Positions 22,894 through 33,716 of a stretch of 60,570 bases of DNA are shown here, one piece after another. A program made the position numbers and the translations under genes. The notes under the pieces are model-generated. The model was not told the DNA's origin. It did not search any database and saw only the letters and a list, made by a program, of their open reading frames with translations. Each line of letters opens with the position of its first letter. Within the stretch, counting starts at the first letter, position 1. Source of the DNA: Pholiota molesta (taxonomy: Eukaryota > Basidiomycota > Agaricomycetes > Agaricales > Strophariaceae); the NCBI GenBank assembly GCA_014925825.1, contig JACGCK010000245.1, forward strand, positions 1-60,570, given 5' to 3'.

Positions 22894-24367
22894 CTACATG
22901 TCAGCGTCGCTGTTCTCGACAGTCTCGTCACTTCTAATACGCTTTCCAGGCCTTGTTTCAGAGGTAGTGGCAGAGCTCTTGCGCTTGGTGCCAGCATCCT
23001 TGCGTGTCTTCCGTTGCTTCGCCACAATAGCGCCCGAAGCAACATTAGCCCTGTACTTGATTTCGCGATCTCGACGTTCCAACGGAGATAACTTGACAAA
23101 TTTGCAAGAGTGATCGTTGAGGGCGTCAAGAAGGGTACGCAGCGGCCCAAGTGAGCTGCTCAGCTCACTTGGGTTACAGAACTTCTCATGGGTCCAACCA
23201 ACTAGCTCGATACCGTACTTGAGAACAATCGCTTCTTCGTAGTTGGCATACTGCATAACGGCCTTGGCATTGCCAGTGATAGAGACTTGCCAAAAGGATA
23301 AGTGGGGTGGAGTGGGATGGAAATGCCATCAGAGTACTTACCTAAGTTGCTGGCGATGATATTGGATACCTCTCGCTTGATATGATTGGCCTTTTGCTGT
23401 GATGTGCGATTGAGGTCTTGTCCAATGTATCAGCAATTACCTAAATAAGAAAACATGAAGCACCTACTAATGACATCACAACCCGCTATGGCAAAAGCCT
23501 CCAACTTCGAAGCCACCTTATCAGTCGCCCACTTCTTGCCAACGGCGATGGGCATATATTCAGCAACTTGTTGAGACATGAAATACCACGTCGGATCAAT
23601 ATAAAACTCCGTATTGTTGCGAACAATACAGAAAAAGCCTTCAATGCCGACCCGGGTTTTGAGCCCTTCAAGCTAAGTAGATGGAAGAATATCATTACAC
23701 CCGCTGGAACTTAGAAGCAAGAAACGACTACATACCAACTTCTCCATGTTACGCGCCACATTTCCAATATCTTGGATGCAACCGCGAGACGTGTGGCGCC
23801 CTACGTGAATACTGTTGTCTTTGATCGCGTCGAATTCGGTCACGTATCCAGCGCGTTCTTCCGGGGTCAAGGAATCGTACTCTGACTTGTAGCGCTTCTG
23901 GATTTGGACCGCGTTCTCCTTTTCTCCCTCTGTATGAGCTTCAGTGTTAGTGAGGATGTCCCATCTCAGTAATATGACATACCGTTGCGAAGCTGAGCAG
24001 CTTTGATGCTTGTGAACGCGTTGAAGGAGTTCGTCACGCTTTGCTTGTAGATCAGTTTCTGGCCACCCAGGAAGAAGCGATCGAGGAAGTAGCGCGGCTT
24101 CTTGTCGAACTTCTCGCCGAGTTCTGCGGCTTTAGCCATGGTGTATGTGATCCACTCGTCCACAGCACTCTCGATCGCGGCTTGCTGTTCTTTGCGTCTG
24201 ATCGAGCTCTCGTCTACTTGGGCTTTAGGACGCGAGGACTTCGATGTCGAGGAAGTAATTTCAGCCGTATTGGCAGGGTAACGAATATGGTCGGTAGTGG
24301 TTCTGAGAGTTGTCAGAGGGCGATTTGCGGAAGGCATTGGAATTTTTTGTGGGTGAAGGGTATCCAT
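22894..24367 (-). CDS. KDZ-associated Agaricomycete-expanded protein, function unknown
   Basis: Five exons joined by short introns with consistent phases encode about 430 residues. Key segments in order: a Ser/Thr/Lys-rich N-terminus; KKPRYFLDRFFLGGQKL; SVTNSFNAFTSIKAAQLRN; a charged LTPEERAGYVTEFDAIK; HTSRGCIQDIGNVARNMEKL; an EGFFCIVRNNTEFYIDPTWY segment; KLEAFAIAGCDVI; and VLKYGIELVGWTHEKFCNPS. The tail is basic and bipartite-NLS-like (KRKS...GKRIR). I recognise the pattern as a large paralogous family in mushroom genomes, often near KDZ genes. The YKSEYDSLTPEER-type stretch recalls HMG-box-like folds. Either ATG at 24367 or 24337 may be the start. No lesion seen. Function unknown; nuclear DNA-related role is inference from the tail and company. 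Confidence 0.7.
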
Positions 24368-24754
24368 GTCTTGCTTAAATATTTTTCAAGTCGACTACTA
24401 TTCTGTCTTTTTTGACCTCATTTTGGTAAAATAGGAGTCCATATACGAATGGAGATCTTCAAACATGCAAGGTCGCATTAGATTCACTATCTAATAGGGC
24501 ATAGATGTAGCGCAAGATTTTATGCTCAAAGGTAAAACGGAGTAAAATCTATATGGGTAAAATGTACACCTGAACCAGATGTTATCAACCTTATGTATCA
24601 TTACAAGTATGGTCTTTCTCCTTCAAGATAACTTTGATTCTAGTCAAACTATTCAATATAATTGCTCAACGTACATATATTCAACCATAAAAGAAGCCGT
24701 GATCACAAAAGGGGTATATACCTACTACAGATAATAGGATACGGACTTCAGACT

Positions 24755-25572
24755 TCAAGACATATCTACAATCATTGCGTCAAGAATATCCTTGAGATCG
24801 TCCCTATCAAACCCAGCCTTCACGAGCTCATCAGACCAAAAAGGTGACTGTACATATCGTGCTATAAGATGCAAAGCAGCAATTTTACCAGCATCATATC
24901 CTAGACTTTGGGCCATCAATGCAGCCCTAGAGGCGGCACCTACAATTGGAAGAGGACGGCGAGGGGAGGCCGATGCACTTGCCACTAGCTGCTGCTGCAA
25001 GGAGACAGGGATGGCAGCTGTTGTAGACTTTCCCGATGGAGTCAAACCACCATCCACGGCAACCTTTGTAAAGTGGACAATCAGAAATGTGATGGGTTGA
25101 AAAGGAGATGACGGCAGGAACGTACCTTGGCACGAGTGGTTTTCGGAGATTTGATCTCAGTCCTTTTTCTGAGTGGCGTCGCCGGTGTCTTTCCGTTGGT
25201 AGGGGCTGAAAAAAGTGGCGGGGAAGTAAAAGCAGTAGGCGCAGGCGCAAAAGCAGCCGATGCAGATGCCAAAAAGGAATGTCCCGACGGAGAGAAAAGT
25301 GGGGCCAAAGAAACCAGAGATGGGGATGGTGTGACAGGGGATGGAGCTGGTGCAGCAGGAGTTTTCGCACCTCCAAATGGCGAACGCAAGATAAGGGGGG
25401 GAGAGCCAGTAGTTGCACGAGAAGTTTGCTGGTCGAGCTCTCGCTGAAGACGGGCGACCTGCTCCTTCAGGGAGCGAATTTGTTCCTGGTAGTCGTGTTC
25501 TCTTGCTTCATAGCTACGGCGTTCGTGCTCCCAATTGGCGGCGTCGAAACACCTGTAGCTGCTAATATCATA
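24755..25572 (-). CDS. 3' half of the split KDZ-1 cargo gene
   Basis: Opens at the nested element's left end without its own natural start codon (the only in-frame ATG is made by the element's terminal bases). It encodes a coiled-coil-like run (WEHERRSYEAREHDYQEQI, then LKEQVARLQRELDQQ), a Pro/Ala/Ser-rich middle, one intron near 25060-25125 and a C-terminal helix-rich block (LIARYVQSPFWSDELVKAGF). It ends at 24755. Before insertion only about 30 nt separated this piece from the stop of the upstream half, so it is most simply a later exon of the same gene, reached by splicing. Function not recognised. Confidence 0.6.
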
Positions 25573-26110
25573 CATGAAACCTGGGTAGTTACCCAGTTGA
25601 CCTCATTTATCCCCACCGGAAGTTACCCAGAGGTCCTTTGAGGCCCGGGATTGGCTAGTTTTACTAGGGGAGCCGGGGGGTGGATCAGTAGTTTATGATG
25701 GAGCGGGTGATGATATTTAATGCCGTGCATGCCGTGGGGGTGGCGGGATGGGTCCCGATGGTCAGGGCACCGCGGATGGGGGCGGGCACTGGGCGGGCGC
25801 TGGGGGCGCAGCCTAACATACATAAACAACGCAGGATTTGATGCTCGGGGGGCCGCGCTCGCTGTAGGGCGGCGTCGGGGGCGTTTTGGGGCGGGAAAAA
25901 AAGGCGGAATGTAGATAAATAATGCACGGACCTATTGCACCTGTTTCCCCGCGTCGGGGAGGGCGGGAAGGGGTGGATTCAGCAGGGGGCTTATGGATGA
26001 CATCCTATATTTAGCACGCAGCGCTTGCGGTGTCTAATTTTAGCTTCTCGGCTATATTTCGAGGGCGTCTACTCATGTTTTCCATCGCTTTTCCTCGTTT
26101 TCGGTGTGGT
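25573..26110 (+). repeat. Left terminal inverted repeat of the nested element
   Basis: Inverted match to about 34970-35507. The end carries a perfect mini-hairpin, CTGGGTAGTTACCCAG (25581-25596, 7-bp stem). The TACCCAG word recurs about 30 bp inward (GTTACCCAGAGG). Confidence 0.85.
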
Positions 26111-26214
26111 TTACATTGTAAATGAGATTGATTTAATCAAATTATACTAATACAGAATTAAATATAGTAAATTTAGGGAAAACAGACAGAAGGGCAGAGA
26201 TAGGACGAGCAAAC

Positions 26215-27475
26215 ACTCGCCCTCGCTGCTGCCCTGCTGCTGCCACCTTCGTAGTCACCGTCCGCGCCATCCTGACCGTCGGTCGTCCGCCCTGCTCGTT
26301 GCTCGCCGTCCTCACGCTGTCTCGTCGTTATCTATCGCGATCCGTCATCCGTGGACCGTCGCGCTCGCCGTGCTCGCTGGCCGCCGTTCCCGTTCGTGGG
26401 GCTCGCTGGCCATCCGTCGCGCTGGCTGCCCGTTCGTGGTGCTCGCTAGCCGTCCGTGGAGCTCGCTAGCCGCCGTTTGTGCTTGCTGGCCGTCCGTCGT
26501 GCTCGCTGGGCGCAGTTCGTGCTCGCTGGATCCCAAAGCCGGCCCACATCCCTCGTTGAAGGGGTGGGGCACACAGCGAAGGACGGGTGGGAGAGAGTGG
26601 GCGGCAGGGGAGATGGCGGGTGGGGCGGCTGGTCGCCGTCAAGTCAGAAGAGCGCCGACCCACATCCCTCGTTGGAGGGGAGGGGCATCCGTCGTGGTCG
26701 CTGTCCTCGTGGTCGTCGTCCGTGGTGATGCTGCGACTGTGGCAGTGGTGGAGGCGGCGGCGAGGGATCGATCGAGAACGAACGAACGAACGAGCACAGC
26801 TCGTTCGCCGTCGTTGTGATCGGTGCTGGAGAGCGGCGAGGGCGGGGGGCAGCCTGGGCAGGCTCGCGGTTCTTCGTGCTCGTGGCTCGGCCGGCTGTCG
26901 TCCATGCCCACCATTGGTCATGGTTGCTCGCTGCCGGGCTCGCTGTGAGGCGTGCCCGTGCCGGCCTCCGTGATCCCGCTGTCCTTGCGCCTTGCTCGTG
27001 CTGCCACCACCCGCTCTCCTGTCCATCCGCTTGCTCCTGTGTGCACCCGTCACCTCGCATCTGCCCGCACCCACCGCCTCGCGTCTGCTGACACCCACCG
27101 CCTTGCGCCTGCACCAGCCGTTTTGGGCCTGCGCCATACCTATTCCACCTGCTTGCCTGCGTCTGTTCGGTTGGTCGGTCGGTCGGCGAGTCGTTGGTTC
27201 CATAACGGAGACAGAGGGCGGTGGTGGTGGTGGTCGCCGCGTTCGCGTTCGCCCGCGAGGCGACTCAGGGGATGGCGGAAGGAAGCGTGTTGCGGGTGCA
27301 CGAGCCCGCGATTTCGAGTCCGAGAGCCGGCCCACATCCCTCGTTGGAGGGGAGGGGCACACGGCTGTGCGAGGCGACGGAGTGGGTGGACGGGTGGCAA
27401 GTGACGGGTGGCGGACGACGACAAGGTAGTGGTTGAAGAGAGAGATCAACCATGTTGAAACATGGTTGATCGGTG
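26215..27475. repeat. GC-rich repeat arm, left
   Basis: Dense repeats of CGTCGTGCTCGCTGGC-like words and three copies of a roughly 33-bp unit, CCCACATCCCTCGTTGGAGG followed by GGAGGGGCAC (near 26537, 26654 and 27327). The same unit occurs in inverted orientation in the right arm, so it belongs to the inverted-repeat element. Long open frames here are compositional. An inverted pair ATCAACCATGTT/AACATGGTTGAT sits at about 27448-27473. Confidence 0.75.
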
Positions 27476-28125
27476 CCCGGGAATTTCCGCGACGCACGCG
27501 ATTGGCTGGACGATCCGGCCCGGGCCCTTCCAACTGTGCCCTCGTCGTTCACGGCGTCTCGGACGACCTCAATTCGAAGTATATTCGTAAAAATAAGTAT
27601 CTAGTTATTATATAGTATCAATTCATTTGTGTTTTAAGGTGCTCCGGCCTATAGAAACCACAATAATGACATGGCTCACTTTGAGGCAAGATGTGATTAA
27701 GAAATCTAACTCATATTTGACCGCTTTCCAATGGAATCCATGGGTGGGTACATAAAACTTATTTCTCATTCAGAAAAGTATTTGAAAATGTCATATACAT
27801 TATTCTTTACCTATTAGTATAATTTGTAGCCATGTAGGTACTGATTATCTGTCCCCGAAAAATCATCTTCATTGGAAGAGTTTGAGTGTGGATCCATGAA
27901 TCACCACGCAGGTATTAAAACGGAAGAAAATGAAGTGCCAAGGCATTATTTTCAAACCAAATTTTTATGTAGGGTAGTACTACTGACTAGTTACTAGTAT
28001 ACATGTTAAACAAGCGATATAAAGGCCTACGGACATCGTAAACGACGTCCTCGACGATGGTGAAAGCACCGGCATTGTGTTGCCGGCGCTTTAGAACTCC
28101 GCTTCAATTCGAAATCAACCAACAT
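27476..28125. other. Interior of the nested element left of the Ngaro-like insertion
   Basis: AT-rich DNA with no open frame of note except a 79-codon minus frame at 28266-28027 that overlaps the Ngaro-like terminal repeat. No transposase remnant recognised. Confidence 0.5.
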
Positions 28126-28596
28126 TCGTCGTAATGCGGATTCCAAGGGTAGGGAGTCATTTCGTAGGCCTCTGAGCCCGCTCAGAGTTCTACCTTTTCG
28201 AGCTCCGCTCACATTTCCGTGCCGAGCCCGCTCGAACGCACTCACACCTGGTATGCCGAATTCCAACTCAGTGCTAAAGTTTTAGCAGATGCTGAGTCAG
28301 GAAAATTTTTCGGCTATCAGCTTCACCACCTGTGCTGCCTCCTGTCTCAGACCACGTCTTCGACATCCCAGCACAGGTAAGCGCCCGCGCTATTCCTTCT
28401 CTTCCAATCGCTAAACATACCATCATTAACAGTGATTAATACTTTCGAGGCCCCGCCTCTCTAATTCCTATCTTAATCACTCCTAATATTGGTATGTTTA
28501 CACATTGGTCTCGAGAACTTTCTCACCTCCGCGCGCACTAAAAGTATCACTAACTTACTTATTGTTTCCCTGCTCTAGACTTCGTCTTTTCGTTCG
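28126..28596 (+). repeat. Split direct repeat A1
   Basis: 471 bp, the left terminus of the Ngaro-like element; matches A2 at 33032-33500. It must carry the element's promoter. Confidence 0.9.
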
Positions 28597-28637
28597 AATC
28601 TTACCTCGGTACCCTCGCACATCAAACCTCTTTCTTC

Positions 28638-30010
28638 ATGTCCAATGTCGATCCTGCTGCGGGTGCTGCCAGCATCACCGAAGAAGTCCGCCTTAGGGTT
28701 GGTAGATTCAAGTCTCTCGTCGACGACGTCCTCGAAGGCCGAGTTCCTACCACGGCTTTTGTTCAGAAGCTCAAGGACCTTGGGGCCTCAGCTGAGGAAG
28801 CTAAGGACTACGTCAACCTTCTGGAGCAACGACTCGAACAGCAACAGAAGGAGCCGGAGCCTGCTCAGCCTGCAGACGACGAAGACTCGATTCGACGCGA
28901 GAGAACTCCCGAGGGACTTTCTGAGGACGAGATTGCCGAATATCGCGCCCGCCGGTCCGAAGCAGAGGCAGCTGCCCGAGAACGAGACGAAGAAACTCGG
29001 AGGACGGCTGCAGAGTCCGCTGCTTGGGCAATTCTTCAAGCTAAAATCAGCCAGCTCAAGCCAACGTCTCGCGGTACCCCTTCTCCTGGAATTTCAGCCG
29101 AAGATCTTGCGGAGCTCTTCAACATCGGACGGCCTTCATCTTCCCTCACTCTTCCTAGCAGTGTACTCGCACTTGCCCCCCATCTTGGAGAGCTATCCGG
29201 GGCAGCTTCCACTAATCCCCACATTGAGGCAACATGGAAACTTCGGCGAGCTTTGGCATCTGAGAAGACTCTCGAAACCTTGGTGGACCTTATGCAAGTC
29301 CAGCCGCTTCCTGATCCGATTCCTCGTCCATTTGGAAGGCCATTGCTCAGGACCAGTACGTGGATTTCGAAAAGCTCTACGCCTCCATGGATCGCGGGTA
29401 CGACCATAACGACGAACCACGAGAATTCGCTGGGGGTTTCGCCCTCGTCAAGAAGGACTCTTCATCTGCACGTAAACCACTCAAGAACGAGTCAGACTGG
29501 TCCCGTGTATTCAACGCCTGGAGTGCTGGTGTCCGCTTGGTTTACCGACATCGGACTGAGGAGCTTGCTGCCTACTACCGGTACATTATCAACATGTTCC
29601 GTGCGTCTCCTGATCCAAAGGTGGCCATCAACTTCGACCTTGAACTCCGAGATCGATACTCCAAGAGTCCTTTCCGCCTGGATGACAGGTCGGAATACGA
29701 GGTTCCATTACTTTCACAGCTCCTCCGGGCGTCGACCTCGGCATCTCTTCTCGGAAAGCGTTCGTCATCTGGCCTTTCTTCTGGGCAAGCCGCAAAACGT
29801 GCTTCCACTCCTTGCCAGATCTGGAATCTGGGCAAGTGCTCTGATCCGTGCCCTAACAAGAGGTTGCATGGTACCTGTAGCGAGTGTGGGTCTAAGCACC
29901 GAGCCAAGGATGAGCCCACATGCTACATTCTCCTCCAAGCCAAATGTGCCAAACCCGGAACAAGCGGAAGTAATGGAGAGGGCAGCTCGGGTTCGGGAGG
30001 AAGGGCCTAG
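28638..30010 (+). CDS. Gag-like protein of the Ngaro-like element (apparent -1 frame change)
   Basis: The N-terminal part (MSNVDPAAG onward, with a coiled-coil-like ALEQRLEQQ-type region and many Glu/Arg) reads in the frame that later carries the polymerase. Near 29320 the sensible reading moves by -1 to the frame containing WKAIAQDQYVDFEKLYASM. It runs on to a cysteine/histidine cluster (CQIWNLGKC...PC...LHGTCSECGSKH) and a stop at 30010. Reading the first frame through 29320-29940 gives low-quality sequence, so the frame change is real or marks a 1-nt lesion. The zinc-finger-like cluster is typical of Gag proteins of fungal Ngaro elements. Confidence 0.7.
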
Positions 30011-31865
30011 ATCCCTCTCCAAGTTATCTTTAGGCCAGAAACGAAAAGCGCAGCCTCTTGACGACGTCCCGCGCTTTCGACGTCGGTATGCCTGGACTGA
30101 CGCTGAGTCTCGTACTCTGTCCCCCGCCGCTCTTTACACTGAAACTGCCCCCCCTCTTCCATCTCCACCGGCACATCTCCTCAACGATCCAGCTATCCAA
30201 GCTTCGCTCGCAGCTTTGGATGGCTACATCAAGGTCGACACTCCTTTCAATGTTGATAAGTTGGAGTCAATGCTCCACGACCATCCCAACCAGCCGTTTG
30301 TCAAGTCGGTCATGTCTGGTCTCCGGAACGGGTTCTGGCCTTTCGACGAAGGAGAGTGGGAAACTGAACTCAAAACCGTCGAGAATTATTCTACCGAAGA
30401 AGCTGATCTTGAAGCCATACGAGCCTTCCGCGACAAGGAGATTCTTGCTGGACGTTGGTCTAACAAACTGCCGTTTACAGACCTTTTGCCCGGTATGAAA
30501 ACTTCTCCCATGTTTGTGGTCTGGCAGAAGGAGAAAGCTCGCATCATCACCGACCATAGCGGTTCTGGGATCAATGACGGCATTCCGCGTGCTGAGGCCA
30601 AAGTCCGTTATGACGACATGCATGACTTTGGTCAGGCTTTGCGTGAGGCACGCTCTGCCTACCCTGGTCGGTGTTTCGTTTGTTTCAAATCCGACGTGGC
30701 CTCCGCATTCCTCAACCTTCCTGCCCATCCCCTTTGGCAACTTCGTCAAGTTGTTGGTGTTGATGGAGTCCTTCACATCGTTCGACGGCTTGTGTTCGGG
30801 AACAGGGCCTCACCCCGGTGTTGGTGCGCTGTCTCTGGCCTTCTCTGTTGGCTGGGGGTCCGGAAGCTGGACATTTACAGTCTGTTCGTTTACATGGATG
30901 ACTTTTACGGCTGGGATTTTGCCAACAACCTCATCTTCTTCCGCGGTATGCTTCGCCCACATCGTCAGGTCCAGCTCCTTTTGTTTTGGGAGGCAATTGG
31001 CTGTCCCTATGAAGACAAGAAGCAGGAGCACGGTGAAGTCCTCAAGATCATCGGCTTCTGGGTTAACCCCAACGAGGGATCTCTCTCTCTCTCTCCCTCT
31101 TCCATCACCGACATAGTCGATCAGATCAACAACTTCATTGCCACCAAGGACTGGAAACCCCCACTGCGGGAATGGCAACGTCTGGGGGGCCATATCAACT
31201 GGCTCCTCAATGTCCTTCCTTGGGGTCGGCCCGCTCTTACGGAACTCTATCGCAAGACAAGCGGAAAGTCTTTTCCGTCATCTGGCATCCCTCTTAATGC
31301 CCAGGTTATTTCAGATCTTTCGTGGCTGGCTTCCATTATCCCTAAATCGATTGGCATCCGTTTCATCGATGATGGGATTTGGTCTGACTCGGAAGCTGAC
31401 ATGGTCATCTGGACAGACGCGAGCTTGAAACTGGGGATGGGTTTCACATATGCAGGGTGTGGGTTTGTTTACCAACTTGCACCCTGTCCTCCAAATGTCA
31501 AGATTGACATCTTTTTCCTGGAGCTTGTGGCTATCCTCTCAGCCATCCATCACGTCGCTTCCCTTCCCAAGCCACCCCGTAAACTCCTCATCAACACTGA
31601 CAGCCTTGACTCCGTCAGCATTTTCAACACTCTTCGCGCAAATGAGTCGCTCCACAACGCGCCTCTTCTGGCTGTTGCCGGCATTATCTTGGAGACTGGG
31701 ATGGACCTGCGTGTCCGCCATATCCCAGGTAAACTCAATATTCGGGCCGATTTGCTTTCTCGTCTTCTCCTCGACGAGTATCGAGCCAAGTTCCCTGCCG
31801 ACCGCGTCCTCCTCTTCTCCCCTCCGCGGGAGCTCCTGCCGGCGCGATGGAGGGAGTGCTTTTGA
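29950..31865 (+). CDS. Reverse transcriptase / RNase H of the Ngaro-like element
   Basis: The polymerase frame is open from before the gag zinc cluster to 31865. Its true start is unclear; it overlaps the end of gag and may be reached by recoding. Motifs: KARIITDHS, SDVASAFLNLP, VFGNRASPRCW and the catalytic FVYMDDFYG (YMDD at 30891-30902). Then comes an RNase H domain with VIWTDAS, a glutamate in FFLELVAIL, LINTDSL and IRADLLSR, all four acidic positions present. The stop at 31863-31865 lies inside the start of the recombinase gene. Confidence 0.9.
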
Positions 31866-32854
31866 GCGCGCTGGGCGGGTCTTTCGCACCAAAGGAGGCC
31901 CGCCCACCTATGAGTCTGGGTGACCTGGACAAGCATGCCCTACATCTCCAGGTTAATGCTGTCGAGAAGTCCACAGTCCAGGGCTATGCCACAGGTGCCC
32001 GTGACTACATCACCTTTTGCCTCACTCATGGACTCTCAATTGAGCCCACTCCCCAAACTCTTTCTCGTTACGTTGCTTACACATCTCAATTCATCGCTTC
32101 TGCTCCCAAATACCTCACCGGCGTTCGCCACTTCCTGTCCGACATCTATCCCGATTTCGATGACAACCGGGCTCATCCTCTCGTTAAGGCCACGATCCGA
32201 GGTTCGAAGAAGGTTCGCGCAGATGGTGTTCGCCGGAAGCTGCCCCTTCGCCCTGCACATCTTCAAGCTTTCCTTCTTCGCGCCCGGTCTTCAAACTCTT
32301 ACGACGACTTTCTATTCATCACCATCCTCTCTTGTTGTTTCTATGGGTGTCATCGCTCCGGCGAGCTCATTCAGAAAAACAGCAGGGACTTATTTGACTG
32401 GCGGAAGGTCATTCAGCGCGACAGCCTCGTTTTCATTGGTGGACGGGCACAGTATCACCTCCCATACCACAAAGGTGATCCTTTTTACCGTGGGACAGAC
32501 ATCCTCCACAATGCTCAGGATGTCGCTGATCCTGTGGCGCTACTTCGAGAGTATGCTTCCCGTCGCGATGGTATCCATCTGGGTCGTCTGCCCCTCTTTC
32601 TCCGTGAAGATGGCTCGCACCCAACACGCACATGGTTTGATTCTCGGTTCTTCTCCTTGTTGAGCAGGGAATTTGGAGGACATTCAGCTCGTGCAGGTGG
32701 GGCCACCTTCTATGCAAGTCTGGGGCTTTCCGAGGATGTTATTCAAGCCATTGGACGCTGGTCTTCCGCCGCATGGAAGATTTACATACGTGATAATCCT
32801 ACTATCCGAGCTGAGCAGCAGCTCGCCTCCCTCCGGCTCCGCCTTCACCTATAA
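31847..32854 (+). CDS. Tyrosine recombinase of the Ngaro-like element
   Basis: 335 residues. The start codon overlaps the end of the polymerase frame by 19 nt in another frame, suggesting coupled expression. The N-terminal part (KSTVQGYATGARDYITFC) looks like a SAM-like core-binding domain. The catalytic residues are all visible: arginine in GCHRSGEL (near 32350), H-x-x-R in FGGHSARAGG (His codon at 32681) and the nucleophilic tyrosine in WKIYIRDN (near 32783). It would join the circular cDNA to the target by strand exchange. Complete, no lesion. Confidence 0.93.
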   Translation: MEGVLLSALGGSFAPKEARPPMSLGDLDKHALHLQVNAVEKSTVQGYATGARDYITFCLTHGLSIEPTPQTLSRYVAYTSQFIASAPKYLTGVRHFLSDIYPDFDDNRAHPLVKATIRGSKKVRADGVRRKLPLRPAHLQAFLLRARSSNSYDDFLFITILSCCFYGCHRSGELIQKNSRDLFDWRKVIQRDSLVFIGGRAQYHLPYHKGDPFYRGTDILHNAQDVADPVALLREYASRRDGIHLGRLPLFLREDGSHPTRTWFDSRFFSLLSREFGGHSARAGGATFYASLGLSEDVIQAIGRWSSAAWKIYIRDNPTIRAEQQLASLRLRLHL

Positions 32855-32931
32855 TCCCTTCTTGGCTCCTCGCTTCTCATCATCTCTCACCTCCACCACC
32901 CCTCATCAACATCCACAGCCTTTTGTAGCCT

Positions 32932-33032
32932 CTCTCTCCTCGCCAATACATTGGGAGCCGCTTTGCGGACCCCGGTTACTGCTACTCTTCGGACCACGTG
33001 TCCACGCCTACTTTGAGCAGCGCAGCAGAGGT
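32932..33032 (+). repeat. Split direct repeat B1
   Basis: 101 bp immediately after the recombinase gene and joined directly to A2. Matches B2 (33616-33716). Confidence 0.9.
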
Positions 33033-33500
33033 CGTCGTAATGCGGATTCCAAGGGTAGGGAGTCATTTCGTAGGCCTCTGAGCCCGCTCAGAGTTCTACC
33101 TTTTCGAGCTCCGCTCACATTTCCGTGCCGAGCCCGCTCGAACGCACTCACACCTGGTATGCCGAATTCCAACTCAGTGCTAAAGTTTTAGCAGATGCTG
33201 AGTCAGGAAAATTTTCGGCTATCAGCTTCACCACCTGTGCTGCCTCCTGTCTCAGACCACGTCTTCGACATCCCAGCACAGGTAAGCGCCCGCGCTATTC
33301 CTCTCTTCCAATCGCTAAACATACCATCATTAACAGTGATTAATACTTTCGAGGCCCCGCCTCTCTAATTCCTATCTTAATCACTCCTAATATTGGTATG
33401 TTTACACATTGGTCTCGAGAACTTTCTCACCTCCGCGCGCACTAAAAGTATCACTAACTTACTTATTGTTTCCCTGCTCTAGACTTCGTCTTTTCGTTCG
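33032..33500 (+). repeat. Split direct repeat A2
   Basis: 469 bp, second copy of the A repeat. The B1-A2 junction is the site that allows circle formation and re-creation of the left end in this class. Confidence 0.9.
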
Positions 33501-33615
33501 CCCTCCCACCTCATCCCTTCTTTTCCTTTTTTATATATATATATATATATTCTTTCTCTTTTCATGTTCTCTTTTGTTTCGTTATTGTACTGTGCATGTG
33601 TATTAGTGTACAGTG

Positions 33616-33716
33616 CTCTCTCCTCGCCAATACATTGGGAGCCGCTTTGCGGACCCCGGTTACTGCTACTCTTCGGACCACGTGTCCACGCCTACTTTGA
33701 GCAGCGCAGCAGAGGT
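33616..33716 (+). repeat. Split direct repeat B2
   Basis: 101 bp right terminus. Separated from A2 by a 115-bp spacer containing an (AT)n microsatellite at about 33533-33550. Confidence 0.9.

Larger units (their letters stand above)
28126..33716 (+). mobile_element. Ngaro/PAT-like tyrosine-recombinase retrotransposon, full length
   Basis: Encodes reverse transcriptase with RNase H followed by a tyrosine recombinase instead of a DDE integrase. The ends are split direct repeats in the order A1 (28126-28596), coding region, B1 (32932-33032), A2 (33032-33500), B2 (33616-33716). This is the diagnostic architecture of Ngaro/PAT elements, which integrate through a circular intermediate and leave no target duplication. 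A1 and A2 differ by about two 1-nt indels in 470 bp and B1 and B2 look identical, so insertion is recent. The flanks read AATCAACCAA on the left and TTGGTTGAT on the right, a short inverted pair. Confidence 0.93.

Noticed and set aside
28638..31865. A single 1,075-residue polyprotein
   Set aside because: Between about 29320 and 29940 this frame is nonsense-like, while the overlapping frame carries the Gag zinc cluster; I split it into gag and polymerase.
28126..33716. DIRS-type element with inverted terminal repeats
   Set aside because: The terminal repeats are direct and split (A1...B1-A2-B2), which is the Ngaro/PAT arrangement.
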